A stretch of DNA of 64,000 nt from Tumebacillus amylolyticus (GCF_016722965.1 NZ_JAEQNB010000003.1:496001-560000), one strand, 5' to 3'; positions 8,146-15,282 are shown, counted from the first letter of the stretch. The notes: a model not told the origin generated them from the letters alone. Translations and numbers: made by a program.

Positions 8146-8363
8146 GTTATTTTCGTACTTGTCAGTCTAAAAAATAGGGACTTTCGATCAGTGAACGGAT
8201 GTTGTGGTTTGTCGTCGTTCTTGCTGCCTTACGCCTCGTTTTGGCTCCATATATGAAAATAACCCCCTATGATTGTCATAGAGAGTTACGAACACATCAG
8301 AACCCCATCTCCCCTGATTCTTCCTTGCAGAGTCAGGGGTTTCTTATTCGCCATGATTGGCCG

Positions 8364-9047
8364 TTAAGATCGCGTGTCGGTCTGCAACATGCCTTGCAAA
8401 ATCACTTCCAGCCCCCAACGAAACCGTTCCGGACCGCCGGAGAACATCTCTGCTTGTACCCCGACAAGCATCGGATAACGCTTGGCATCCAATGATTGGT
8501 AGAAAGTCTGGGCCGCTTGAAGCGTGGTCCCCTGTTGGTTGCGAGAAGCCTGTTCGAATGCCACGGACGCACCGTAAAAAAGCAGCAGATCGACTCCCCA
8601 CGCCGCTTGCGTGGAAGTGATTCCCCCTTCATGCAACCGTTGCAGGAGATACTCCGAGAGCGCAAGAGAATTCGGTCCGATCGGAATCGTCGAAAGAGAG
8701 AGCTCCGCTAGACCGGGAGATTCATAGAGTACCTTTGCATACGAGAGCAGTGCGTCGATCAGCGGTTTTTTCCAAGAATCTTTTTGCGCTTCCGGCAAGA
8801 CAACTTCGCAAAGCCCCTCGTCCAGCACAGCGGCGCTTAGCTCTTGCAAGTTGGCGACGTAGACATAGAGGGAAGAGGGGCCGGTGTCCAGAGCTTTGGC
8901 GATTTTGCGCATGCTCATCCCGGGCGTTCCTTCCTGTTTGAGCAAGTCCAAGGCAGTTTTGACGATCTGTTCTCTGCTCAAAGGTTCTTTGGCGGGTCGT
9001 GAACGACGGCTAACGATGGTTCGGGTTGGATCGGTTGGTTTGTTCAT
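8364..9047 (-). CDS. TetR-family transcriptional regulator
   Basis: 227-residue repressor. Residues from about 20 form the N-terminal DNA-binding domain (LSREQIVKTALDLLKQEGTPGMSMRKIAKALDTGPSSLYVYV in order: helix 1, helix-turn-helix), ending with the aromatic signature SLYVYVANLQELSAAVLDE. The C-terminal ligand domain resembles those of TetR-class drug sensors. The gene starts 10 bases after the flavin monooxygenase stop codon, and its AGAGGA ribosome site overlaps that stop, so the two are co-transcribed. It probably represses its own operon through the ACGAAC/GTTCGT palindrome at 10288-10302. Confidence 0.85.
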   Translation of the reverse strand: MNKPTDPTRTIVSRRSRPAKEPLSREQIVKTALDLLKQEGTPGMSMRKIAKALDTGPSSLYVYVANLQELSAAVLDEGLCEVVLPEAQKDSWKKPLIDALLSYAKVLYESPGLAELSLSTIPIGPNSLALSEYLLQRLHEGGITSTQAAWGVDLLLFYGASVAFEQASRNQQGTTLQAAQTFYQSLDAKRYPMLVGVQAEMFSGGPERFRWGLEVILQGMLQTDTRS

Positions 9048-9056
9048 TCGTTTCCT

Positions 9057-10232
9057 CTATCCTTCAATTTCAGGATGCTCATGCAATTGGTGCATCAGTT
9101 CTTTCAAGTTGGATGCGGCGTTGTCGGAGAAGCACAGTTTGAGATTGTCGTACGAGTCTTCGGCGGATGGCTTGGAATAAGAGTACATCTTCTCTTCGTA
9201 GGCCTGGACCGCTTTGTTGAGATCGGCATGCCCCACAATGGACAACGCCAGCTCCGCAGCATCCAACATCGCCAAGTTTGCGCCTTCTCCCGCAAAGGGA
9301 GACATTAGATGCGCGGCATCGCCGATCAGCGTGACACCCGGTTTGTGCTCCCACGTAAGACCGACGGGCAACATGTAGATGCGTCTCGGCAAGATCGCCC
9401 CGTCCGCTTGGCGGATGTATTCTCGCAACGACTCGTCCCAATCGCTGAACATCATGAGCAGTTGCCGTTGCGCCTCTTCCGGTTGATCGAACGGAATGCC
9501 GCATGTATCCAACCAGTCCCGCTCTGCTTCAAAACTCGCATACACCCGAATGCCGCCGTCTCCATTCAACTGCGCGAGGATCCCTTTGTGGTCACCAAGT
9601 GCGAACAATTTGCCACGACCGTTGAAAGCGGCGAGATCAGGATGCGAGACGGCGGCGTCCCGGACGTTGAGTTCCACCATGCTAAGTCCAGTATACGCAG
9701 GCACAGCATCTGTGAGCAACGGACGGATCCGGGAGAAAGCCCCGTCGGCGCCGACGACCAGATCGACGGTGTCTGTGTGCCCGTTTTCAAAATGAAGTTC
9801 ATGCCGACCGTCTTCTCGGGGGATCGCTTGGTGCAACTTGTGCCCCCAACGGATGCACGCGGGGTCAAGGGCGTTTAACAGCAGGTCGCGCAAAGTTCCG
9901 CGGTCGATCTCGGGACGACCGCCCTGCTCGTCTTCTGCTTTTTCGTCCATGTAAAGGCAGCCGTTTTTATCGAAGAGACGGAAGTCCTCTCCCTCGTAAC
10001 GAGCGATGGCTTGGAATTGGTCGTACAAACCGGCCGCTTGCAAGGCTTTCTGTCCAGATTCGGGATGGAGGTCTAGGGAACCGCCCTGATCGCGGCTGGT
10101 ACGGGAGGGTTCGCTTTCGTAGACGACCGGTTTAACGCCGTGGCGTTGGAGGATCAGGGCCAACGTGAGCCCGCCGGGACCTGCTCCGACGATGGCGATG
10201 CGCGGTTGGTTTTTATCAAATGAAGTTGACAT
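9057..10232 (-). CDS. TetX-like FAD-dependent monooxygenase
   Basis: 391-residue class A flavin monooxygenase. It has the N-terminal FAD motif GAGPGG (16-21), the DQGGSLDLH motif (48-56) that is closely shared with the tetracycline monooxygenase TetX, DLVVGADGAFSRIR (157-170) and the second FAD motif TLIGDAAHLMSPFAGEGAN (301-319). TetX enzymes hydroxylate tetracyclines using NADPH and oxygen; related enzymes act on other aromatic polyketides, so the substrate here is not certain. The ATG at 10230-10232 has GAGGTGA upstream; the longer open frame overlaps a tRNA fragment and is rejected. It forms an operon with the TetR gene downstream, a common arrangement for an inducible detoxifying enzyme. 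Confidence 0.8.
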   Translation of the reverse strand: MSTSFDKNQPRIAIVGAGPGGLTLALILQRHGVKPVVYESEPSRTSRDQGGSLDLHPESGQKALQAAGLYDQFQAIARYEGEDFRLFDKNGCLYMDEKAEDEQGGRPEIDRGTLRDLLLNALDPACIRWGHKLHQAIPREDGRHELHFENGHTDTVDLVVGADGAFSRIRPLLTDAVPAYTGLSMVELNVRDAAVSHPDLAAFNGRGKLFALGDHKGILAQLNGDGGIRVYASFEAERDWLDTCGIPFDQPEEAQRQLLMMFSDWDESLREYIRQADGAILPRRIYMLPVGLTWEHKPGVTLIGDAAHLMSPFAGEGANLAMLDAAELALSIVGHADLNKAVQAYEEKMYSYSKPSAEDSYDNLKLCFSDNAASNLKELMHQLHEHPEIEG

Positions 10233-10281
10233 AGGATCATCACCTCGGTAGGGGATTTTTGATCTTGCTTGATTGAAGGAT

Positions 10282-10320
10282 ATCATAACGAACACCGTTC
10301 GTAAAGTACAGTGTTCGTTA
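10282..10320 (-). promoter_or_regulatory. Promoter with TetR-type operator for the monooxygenase operon
   Basis: On the minus strand TGTACT (10305-10310) and TATGAT (10282-10287) are spaced by 17 bases. The spacer contains a perfect palindrome ACGAAC-ACC-GTTCGT at 10288-10302. A second, larger inverted repeat, TAACGAACAC (10286-10295) and GTGTTCGTTA (10311-10320), frames it, giving three half-sites of GTTCGT type. This placement would let a bound TetR dimer block RNA polymerase. The operator role is inferred. Confidence 0.7.
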
Positions 10321-10343
10321 TTGGTATTCTTTGGCTTGACCCA

Positions 10344-10379
10344 TAAAAAAAGAGCCCACGAAATGTTCGTGAGCCCTTG
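10344..10379 (-). terminator. Rho-independent terminator (copy linked to the tRNA fragment)
   Basis: AGAGCCCACGAA and TTCGTGAGCCCT pair with wobble positions; on the minus strand a T run follows. The same terminator design occurs after the intact tRNA-Sec, so this one was duplicated together with the tRNA 3' half. Confidence 0.7.
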
Positions 10380-10392
10380 CTGCATTTCACTT

Positions 10393-10465
10393 TGGCGGGA
10401 GTGCGTGGGAATCGAACCCACCCAGACTACACCATAGCCCGCACTCGGTTTTGAAGACCGGGAAG
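10393..10465 (-). pseudogene. tRNA-Sec 3' half fragment (displaced copy)
   Basis: 73 bases match the 3' portion of the tRNA-Sec gene at 10867-10963, from the anticodon stem through the long variable arm, T arm, acceptor strand GCACTCCC, discriminator G and CCA, with one difference (a G-to-A change in the variable arm). The 5' half (acceptor strand and D arm) is missing: upstream sequence diverges immediately after the shared GGGAAG block on the plus strand. It cannot fold into a tRNA and is read as a duplicated end, as left by integration at a tRNA 3' end or by a small duplication. Confidence 0.75.
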
Positions 10466-10616
10466 CGAAGAAGATGCTTTTGTTCACCGTAGAATTTACC
10501 TTGATTCAAAACCACAATTTGTTACATACGTTCGTTTTCATAAGCATTTTTATAATTTACAAATACAATAATTATTATATAATCACTTCACACCCAAGTT
10601 CAAAGGAGGTTGTCGT

Positions 10617-10748
10617 ATGAAAAAAGCTCTCGTTTTGATGGGTCTTGTCACGATTCTTTCCGTTTTGATTGTTGGTGTAGCCTCTGCAACGATCACGTCC
10701 AAGTCGGAGGAATGTCCTTATAACAATCAGTATCACGGTTGCGAATAA
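10617..10748 (+). CDS. Small secreted peptide with two cysteines (43 aa)
   Basis: Short gene with an excellent ribosome site (AAAGGAGG, 7-base spacer) and its own terminator. The product starts with Met-Lys-Lys, a hydrophobic core (ALVLMGLVTILSVLIVGV) and an ASA signal-peptidase site, leaving a mature peptide of about 19 residues that includes CPYNNQYHGC. The two Cys could form a disulfide ring. It matches no family that I recognise; size and architecture fit a signalling peptide or small bacteriocin, but neither is shown. It lies between the intact tRNA-Sec gene and the displaced tRNA-Sec fragment, on the opposite strand. AT-rich sequence with TATAAT near 10580 lies upstream. Confidence 0.7.
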   Translation: MKKALVLMGLVTILSVLIVGVASATITSKSEECPYNNQYHGCE

Positions 10749-10766
10749 TTTGGATGCGGTACGAGA

Positions 10767-10794
10767 AGAGACCACTCGAAGTGGTCTCTTTTTT
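10767..10794 (+). terminator. Rho-independent terminator of the small peptide gene
   Basis: AGAGACCACT (10767-10776) pairs perfectly with AGTGGTCTCT (10780-10789) and is followed by six T. Confidence 0.9.
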
Positions 10795-10828
10795 GCGTAA
10801 AACCAGTTTGCTGAACCCACAATGCAAC

Positions 10829-10859
10829 AAAAAAGAGCCCGCGAAACCTCGCGAGCCCT
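10829..10859 (-). terminator. Rho-independent terminator of tRNA-Sec
   Basis: AGAGCCCGCGA (10834-10844) and TCGCGAGCCCT (10849-10859) pair with two wobbles; a T run follows on the minus strand, directly after the tRNA 3' end. Confidence 0.75.
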
Positions 10860-10866
10860 TGCTATT

Positions 10867-10963
10867 TGGCGGGAGTGCGTGGGAATCGAACCCACCCAGG
10901 CTACACCATAGCCCGCACTCGGTTTTGAAGACCGGGAAGGACACCAGTACCCCATCCACCCCC
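10867..10963 (-). tRNA. selC: tRNA-Sec (anticodon UCA)
   Basis: A 97-base minus-strand gene with the features of bacterial selenocysteine tRNA: anticodon loop CUUCAAA with UCA, extended D arm with TGGT loop, long variable arm (GGCTA-TGGTG-TAGCC), T arm GTGGGTTCGATTCCCAC, an eight-base acceptor 3' strand GCACTCCC, G discriminator and encoded CCA. The 5' strand GGGGGTGG pairs at seven of eight positions, including one G-U, with a G-G mismatch at the eighth, so some degeneration is possible. A promoter lies about 20 bases upstream and a terminator downstream. Its presence implies UGA-selenocysteine decoding; selA, selB and selD are not in the window. Confidence 0.75.
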
Positions 10964-10990
10964 ATGTAGGAGAAAAAATTCAGTACCCTC

Positions 10991-11019
10991 ATTATACCCA
11001 AGTTCCTCCTCACTGCAAA
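10991..11019 (-). promoter_or_regulatory. Promoter of tRNA-Sec
   Basis: On the minus strand TTTGCA (11014-11019), 17-base spacer, perfect TATAAT (10991-10996), placing the start of transcription roughly 20 bases before the tRNA 5' end. Confidence 0.65.
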
Positions 11020-11122
11020 CCTTTCGCCTCTGGAAATACCAACAAATCGCCCCGACGTGTACAGAAAAACCCAAGTGGCATACTACCCGAAAGCAAACTC
11101 AATCAAAAAGGAGGTCGGGCTC

Positions 11123-11461
11123 ATGAAACGCAAATCTCGTCTCAACTCCCCCGTCGGCCTCGCGTTGGCGGTCGCAGGGGTCATGTTGGCACTCTCTCCT
11201 GCAACGCGCCAAGCCGCTCGCCGACTGATGTTCAAGGGCACGGCATCTCTGCTCAGCGCCGGTATGACGAAATCGCATTCCACAACCAGCCGCAGTAAAT
11301 CGGTCACAACATCTCACCACCAACACAACCAAAATTCCAACCACCAACCCGAGCACCTTCCCATGCCAAACGACGGTCTCGGAGACACCGTCGCCGACGC
11401 CGCTTGGAAGCAACAACAGCAAACCCAACCCAATTCCGTCACAGACGCGATCATCCACTAA
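11123..11461 (+). CDS. Small hypothetical protein with one membrane segment
   Basis: 112-residue protein. After a basic start (MKRKSRLNSPVG) comes one hydrophobic helix (LALAVAGVMLALSP), a basic amphipathic stretch, then a Ser/His/Gln-rich, probably disordered tail. The ATG at 11123 is preceded by AAAGGAGG; the open frame begins earlier at 11057 but without a ribosome site. No family is recognised. It is followed by a terminator shared with the TerC gene on the other strand. Confidence 0.65.
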   Translation: MKRKSRLNSPVGLALAVAGVMLALSPATRQAARRLMFKGTASLLSAGMTKSHSTTSRSKSVTTSHHQHNQNSNHQPEHLPMPNDGLGDTVADAAWKQQQQTQPNSVTDAIIH

Positions 11462-11502
11462 AGCATCCCGCATCACATTCCATAACCCCGAGCATCCCAA
11501 CG

Positions 11503-11541
11503 AAAAAAAGCCACTGCCCCCTCCGGGCAAGTGGCTCTTTT
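11503..11541. terminator. Bidirectional rho-independent terminator
   Basis: GCCACT-GCCC (11510-11519) pairs with GGGCAAGTGGC (11525-11535) with one bulge, flanked by A and T runs. It serves two convergent genes. Confidence 0.8.
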
Positions 11542-11543
11542 CC

Positions 11544-12233
11544 CTACACCCGCCCCAATTTGCGGATGACCTTGATCTCCCGACTTGCCCGAATCCGTCC
11601 AACCAACAACACAAACCCCGAAACCAACCACGGGAACAGCCAACTCGTGCCGGGGAAAAACACCTTGAAAAAGTCCCCCAGCACCCGATCTTGCAGAATC
11701 ATCTCCCCTGCCGTGTACCCGAGCAACATCGCGCCGGCCCATACGATCAGCGGGAACTTGTGCATCAGCTTCGCGAGCACATTCGCCCCCCAGATGATCA
11801 GCGGAATCGAAATGGCAAGCCCGATCCCGATCAGCGGCAAATTTCCCTGCGCCGTCGCAGCTACGGCGACCGTGTTGTCCAAACTCATCACCACGTCCGC
11901 CACGATGATCGTCCACACCGCCCGCCAGAGGTTGTCGTGCTGACGAATTCCGCCGCCCTCGTCCTCCCCTTGGAGAAGTTTCAGCGCAATCCAGATCAAC
12001 AGAAAACCGCCGACCGCCTGCAGCAGCGGCACTTCCAACAACCGAATCGCCACGAACGTCAGCAAGATCATACAAACCACAGCCCCGAGACTTCCCCACA
12101 GAAACGCCGTGCGACGCTGTTTGTCCGGCAAGTTGCGGCAAGCCAACGCAATAACCACCGCGTTGTCTCCGGAGAGCACCAAGTTGATCAAGATAATCTT
12201 GAAGAGAATGATCGCATAGAGAGTGGTCGCCAT
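11544..12233 (-). CDS. TerC-family integral membrane protein
   Basis: 229-residue TerC protein like Bacillus YjbE. It has about seven helices and the two conserved acidic motifs NLVLSGDNAVVIALACRNLP in the first helix pair and VVMSLDNTVAVAATAQGNLP in the middle. Family members export manganese or other metals or supply metal to secreted enzymes. The start at the ATG 12231-12233 has GGAGG eight bases upstream; an earlier in-frame GTG overlaps the ribosome site. No yybP-ykoY manganese riboswitch is visible in the short leader, unlike many TerC genes. Confidence 0.85.
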   Translation of the reverse strand: MATTLYAIILFKIILINLVLSGDNAVVIALACRNLPDKQRRTAFLWGSLGAVVCMILLTFVAIRLLEVPLLQAVGGFLLIWIALKLLQGEDEGGGIRQHDNLWRAVWTIIVADVVMSLDNTVAVAATAQGNLPLIGIGLAISIPLIIWGANVLAKLMHKFPLIVWAGAMLLGYTAGEMILQDRVLGDFFKVFFPGTSWLFPWLVSGFVLLVGRIRASREIKVIRKLGRV

Positions 12234-12300
12234 GCGTTGCACCTCCTGTCCGCTATAATACTATGGGGCTTGGCATACCCTATATGCGTGACAGGCGGGC

Positions 12301-12335
12301 AAAAAAAAGCCGACCCTCCTCGCGGGGGTCGGCTT
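12301..12335 (-). terminator. Rho-independent terminator
   Basis: AAGCCGACCC (12307-12316) pairs with GGGTCGGCTT (12326-12335); eight A on the plus strand give the T run on the minus strand. It ends the 60-residue gene. Confidence 0.85.
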
Positions 12336-12344
12336 CTCTCAACG

Positions 12345-12527
12345 CTATTCGTTGCCTTTGGTCTTGATGTTATGGTGCTTCTTCGGACGAAGCAGGTCAG
12401 GTTTGAAAGCTTGTACCATATTGTCCCACAACGTGGTGTCTTCGTCGCCCGCTGTCGTCATGTCGTACGGTACGGCTTCATCGTCACCGATGAAATTCGG
12501 GTCGTCGCGGCGTGTGTAGTTCTCCAT
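12345..12527 (-). CDS. Small acidic hypothetical protein (60 aa)
   Basis: Short gene with a strong ribosome site (AAAGGAGG, 7-base spacer) and its own terminator. The product is hydrophilic and acidic at the N-terminus (DDPNFIGDDEAVPYD) and basic at the C-terminus (LLRPKKHHNIKTKGNE), with no membrane segment or Cys. No family is recognised. Similar short soluble proteins are common spore or stress components in Bacillales, but nothing here proves that role. Confidence 0.65.
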   Translation of the reverse strand: MENYTRRDDPNFIGDDEAVPYDMTTAGDEDTTLWDNMVQAFKPDLLRPKKHHNIKTKGNE

Positions 12528-12562
12528 GGGAATTCCTCCTTTGGTAGTACTAGCTATTCTAT

Positions 12563-12592
12563 TTGCTCCACCAATTAGTTATTCGGTATAAT
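12563..12592 (+). promoter_or_regulatory. Promoter of the phnDE unit
   Basis: TTGCTC (12563-12568), 18-base spacer and a perfect TATAAT (12587-12592), about 38 bases before the phnD start. Confidence 0.55.
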
Positions 12593-12629
12593 CTGGTTTA
12601 GGTATACATAGAGGAGGCACAACGACAAC

Positions 12630-13541
12630 ATGAAACTCAAAAAACGCGGGATGCTCGCTCTCTTGCTCACACTCACCCTGTCACTCATCACGGCAGGTTG
12701 CGGCCAATCCAACGCTCCCACACCCGCACCATCTACTTCTGAGGGTGTCGCCAAGGAAATTTCCGTCGGGCTCATTCCGGCTGAAGCGAAGGTCTCAGAC
12801 CAAGCGATGGAGAAGTTCCGTACATACCTCGCGCAACAAACCGGGTCCACGATCAAGATGGGCACCTACCCGGACTACAACGGCGTCGTGGAAGCGATGA
12901 ACGCCGGCAAATTGGACATGGCGTTCCTCGGTCCGCTGACCTACGTCATCGCCAACCACAAAGGCGGCGCACGCGCCATCGCGGCCAAAACCGCCAAGGG
13001 AGTTCCGTACTACTACTCCTACATCCTCGTTCACAAGGATGCTCCGTACAACACGCTCGACGATCTCTTGAAAGACCCGAAAAGCGTCGATTTCGCATTC
13101 GGCGACATCAACTCCACCTCCGGTTCCTTGGTGCCGGGCGTCGAATTGAAAAAACGCGGCGTCTTCCGCTCCAAGGACGACTCCGACTTCAAGAGCGTCG
13201 TCTACACCGGCGCCCACGACGTCACCGCCCTCTCGATCCAGAACAAAAAAGTCACCGCCGGTGCCATCGACTCTGCGTACTACGACAAACTGGTCGAGCA
13301 GAAAAAAGTCGACGAAACGCAATTCAAGAAGATCTGGCAATCGGACAAGCTGTTCCAATACCCGTTTGCCGTCTCCAAATCGGTCAACGACGCGACTGCG
13401 CAAAAGCTCCAAGACGCGCTCGTCAACATGAAGGACAAGGAAATTCTCGACGCGTTCGCAGCCGACGGTTTCGTCAAAGCAGAAGACAAGGACTACGCTG
13501 CCATTCGCTCCGTTGCGGAAGCAGACGGTCGTTTGAAGTAA
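12630..13541 (+). CDS. phnD: Phosphonate/phosphite ABC transporter substrate-binding lipoprotein PhnD
   Basis: 303-residue extracellular binding protein of the PhnD/TctC-like PBP2 group. The signal peptide ends in a lipobox (LITAGCGQ) for lipid attachment. The mature protein carries the family blocks EISVGLIPAEAK, MNAGKLDMAFLGPLTYVIA and FAFGDINSTSGSLVPGVELKK, the last typical of PhnD ligand binding. It would deliver phosphonate, phosphite or phosphate to the PhnE channel 11 bases downstream. GAGG lies upstream of the ATG. The usual ATPase gene phnC is not present on either side. Confidence 0.9.
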   Translation: MKLKKRGMLALLLTLTLSLITAGCGQSNAPTPAPSTSEGVAKEISVGLIPAEAKVSDQAMEKFRTYLAQQTGSTIKMGTYPDYNGVVEAMNAGKLDMAFLGPLTYVIANHKGGARAIAAKTAKGVPYYYSYILVHKDAPYNTLDDLLKDPKSVDFAFGDINSTSGSLVPGVELKKRGVFRSKDDSDFKSVVYTGAHDVTALSIQNKKVTAGAIDSAYYDKLVEQKKVDETQFKKIWQSDKLFQYPFAVSKSVNDATAQKLQDALVNMKDKEILDAFAADGFVKAEDKDYAAIRSVAEADGRLK

Positions 13542-13552
13542 GGTGACTCCGC

Positions 13553-14323
13553 ATGTCTTCTAAACCCTCCTCGCGAGGTTGGCGCTGGTTGCTCTGGCCC
13601 GCCCTGCTCGCGTTGCTGATCTGGAGCATGATCGCGACGGGAACCGACCTCTCCCAGTTGCTGAACCTCGGGAGCACGTTTTCCTTCATCCGCGAGAACT
13701 GGTTGCCTCCGAACTGGTCGGTATTGGGCAAAGCACTGTCCAATTCTTGGCTTACGCTTCAGATTGCGTTCGTCGGCACCACGTTCGGCTTGTTGATCGG
13801 GCTGCTGCTCAGTTTCATCGCCGCACGCACGACGCCGGTACCACGCTTCGTCCACACCGGGTTGCGGACGCTTCTCAGCTTCATCCGATCGGTGCCGGAG
13901 ATCGTCTGGGGCTTGCTGTTCGTCCCGACATTCGGGCTCGGGCCGTTTGCGGGGGTCGCCGCGATATGGTTGCACAATATCGGCGTGCTCGGGAAGTTGA
14001 TCGCCGAGCTGATCGAAGCGTCGGACAAAGGTCCGCAAGAAGCGATCATCGCGACGGGCGGCAACCGACTTCATGTGTTGCGGTTCGCAGTGTTGCCCGA
14101 TATCTTGCCGAACATCTACTCGCAGTATTTTTATCGATTGGAAGTCGCAATCCGCACGTCGCTGGTGCTCGGGTTCATCGGCGCGGGCGGTCTTGGGAAC
14201 ATGCTGTTTCTCGATTTTAAAGTGTTCGACTACCAAGCCGTCGCGGTGGAAGTGCTCGTCATCATGTTGCTGGTCATCATCATCGACACGCTCGGCGGGT
14301 ATGTCCGAAAACGTACCATCTGA
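13553..14323 (+). CDS. phnE: Phosphonate ABC transporter permease PhnE
   Basis: 256-residue inner-membrane permease with about six helices. The EAA loop that contacts the ATPase is visible (EASDKGPQEAIIATGGNRLHVLRFAVLPDILP), and the family hallmark RTSLVLGFIGAGGLGNML follows. The ATG has AAGGTGA six bases upstream. It lies directly after phnD in the same unit. Because no phnC is nearby, it must borrow an ATPase encoded elsewhere or the system is incomplete. Confidence 0.9.
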   Translation: MSSKPSSRGWRWLLWPALLALLIWSMIATGTDLSQLLNLGSTFSFIRENWLPPNWSVLGKALSNSWLTLQIAFVGTTFGLLIGLLLSFIAARTTPVPRFVHTGLRTLLSFIRSVPEIVWGLLFVPTFGLGPFAGVAAIWLHNIGVLGKLIAELIEASDKGPQEAIIATGGNRLHVLRFAVLPDILPNIYSQYFYRLEVAIRTSLVLGFIGAGGLGNMLFLDFKVFDYQAVAVEVLVIMLLVIIIDTLGGYVRKRTI

Positions 14324-14338
14324 CGGGAGGCGAGAACC

Positions 14339-14737
14339 TTGGGGAAGAAATACTTCACCTTGGCCGAGGCCAATGCCCTCGTGCCGCGTTTGGAACATAT
14401 GCTCAACCAACTGCAAACGCAAAAACGTGACCTGCAAATCAAATACCAAAAACTGCAAGAGACCAAAAACGCCCTCACCAATGCCACCGCTCTTGCAGCC
14501 GACTACTTTTTCCAAGAAGAAGCCGAGTTGGAATTCCTCATGTGGAGCGCCAATTCGATGCTTCAACAAATTTTGGACACCGGCGTGGAAGTCAAGGACA
14601 TCGACACCGGGCTCTGTGATTTCTACTCGTACCAAGGCGGTCAGGAGATCTACCTCTGCTGGCGGCAGGGCGAACCTGAGATCACACATTGGCACGGCAT
14701 CTACGAAGGCTTCATCGGGCGCAAGAAATTGGACTAA
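14339..14737 (+). CDS. DUF2203 family protein
   Basis: 132-residue protein starting with the DUF2203 signature KYFTLAEANALVPRLE, followed by a long coiled-coil helix (MLNQLQTQKRDLQIKYQKLQETKNAL) and the C-terminal block GVEVKDIDTGLCDFYSY...EIYLCWRQGEPEITHWHG. Function of the family is unknown. It uses a TTG start at 14339 with GGAGG nine bases upstream. It follows phnE by 15 bases and shares the terminator at 14741, so it is the third gene of the phn unit. Confidence 0.85.
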   Translation: MGKKYFTLAEANALVPRLEHMLNQLQTQKRDLQIKYQKLQETKNALTNATALAADYFFQEEAELEFLMWSANSMLQQILDTGVEVKDIDTGLCDFYSYQGGQEIYLCWRQGEPEITHWHGIYEGFIGRKKLD

Positions 14738-14740
14738 CAA

Positions 14741-14781
14741 AAAAACACCCTGCTCTCTACGGAGAACAGGGTGTTTTTTTT
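14741..14781 (+). terminator. Rho-independent terminator of the phn unit
   Basis: A long stem between AAAAACACCCTG-CTCTC and GAGAACAGGGTGTTTTT with a short loop, followed by T. The A run on the left also allows use from the PKS-like operon side. Confidence 0.85.
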
Positions 14782-14799
14782 TGAAAGAGGACCGTCCCG

Positions 14800-15282
14800 C
14801 TATCGGCGTGACGGTTTTTTCTCATCCGGCGCAAAGTAGTGCGGATACTGCTCGACGGCGCGGCCCGTTTTGGCAAGCCAGGCGTCCGGCCATTGGATCT
14901 GCAACCGTCGGGTCTCGACAGACATCACCGCATGGTCGGTGCGGGCGCGCATGATCAGTTTGCCCGTGGTCCGGTCGTACACGCGGTACTTGAACGAGAC
15001 CATCACTTTTTCTTGCAAGATGTAATGCATGACGATCAAAATGTCCGACTCAAGCGTTGCAGGTTCCACATAATCCAGTTGCGCCCGCACGACGGGGAGC
15101 GCGAAACCCAGTTCGTTGAACCCTGTCGGCGTGAGGTCGAGCACATCGCGGGCAAACGCCCAGCGGCACGCCTCCAGCCATTGCAGGTACATGCTGTGGT
15201 GGACGACTTGCATCGAATCCACTTCATGAAAGCGAACGACCAAGGGATGATGGAACCCGCTCTCAACGGGCTTTTGACTCAT
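14800..15282 (-). CDS. YbgC/FadM-type acyl-CoA (acyl-ACP) thioesterase
   Basis: 160-residue single hot-dog domain protein. The motif RFHEVDSMQVVHHSMYLQWLEACR (residues 17-40) is the 4-hydroxybenzoyl-CoA thioesterase/YbgC signature with the catalytic Asp22. It hydrolyses acyl thioesters. Its ATG overlaps the stop codon of the upstream ketosynthase by one base (TAATG), so the two are translationally coupled. As the last gene of the seven-gene operon it is the likely off-loading enzyme that releases the finished chain from a carrier protein; that role is inferred from position. Confidence 0.8.
   Translation of the reverse strand: MSQKPVESGFHHPLVVRFHEVDSMQVVHHSMYLQWLEACRWAFARDVLDLTPTGFNELGFALPVVRAQLDYVEPATLESDILIVMHYILQEKVMVSFKYRVYDRTTGKLIMRARTDHAVMSVETRRLQIQWPDAWLAKTGRAVEQYPHYFAPDEKKPSRR

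Noticed and set aside
8290-8345. Inverted repeat CCCCTGA/TCAGGGG resembling a terminator
   Set aside because: The T-rich tail is on the plus strand, where there is no gene to terminate; on the minus strand after tetR the T run is missing, so it is not listed as a terminator.
10575-11013. Minus-strand open frames reading SSKPSAGYGV and FKTECGLWCSLGGFDSH
   Set aside because: These are translations across the two tRNA-Sec copies; the RNA gene explains the sequence and its repetition.
12243-12300. Manganese (yybP-ykoY) riboswitch upstream of the TerC gene
   Set aside because: The leader is too short and lacks the conserved loops of that riboswitch.
13493-14740. A 415-residue open frame on the minus strand across phnE and DUF2203
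   Set aside because: It lacks a ribosome site and any domain pattern, and covers two well-supported genes on the other strand.
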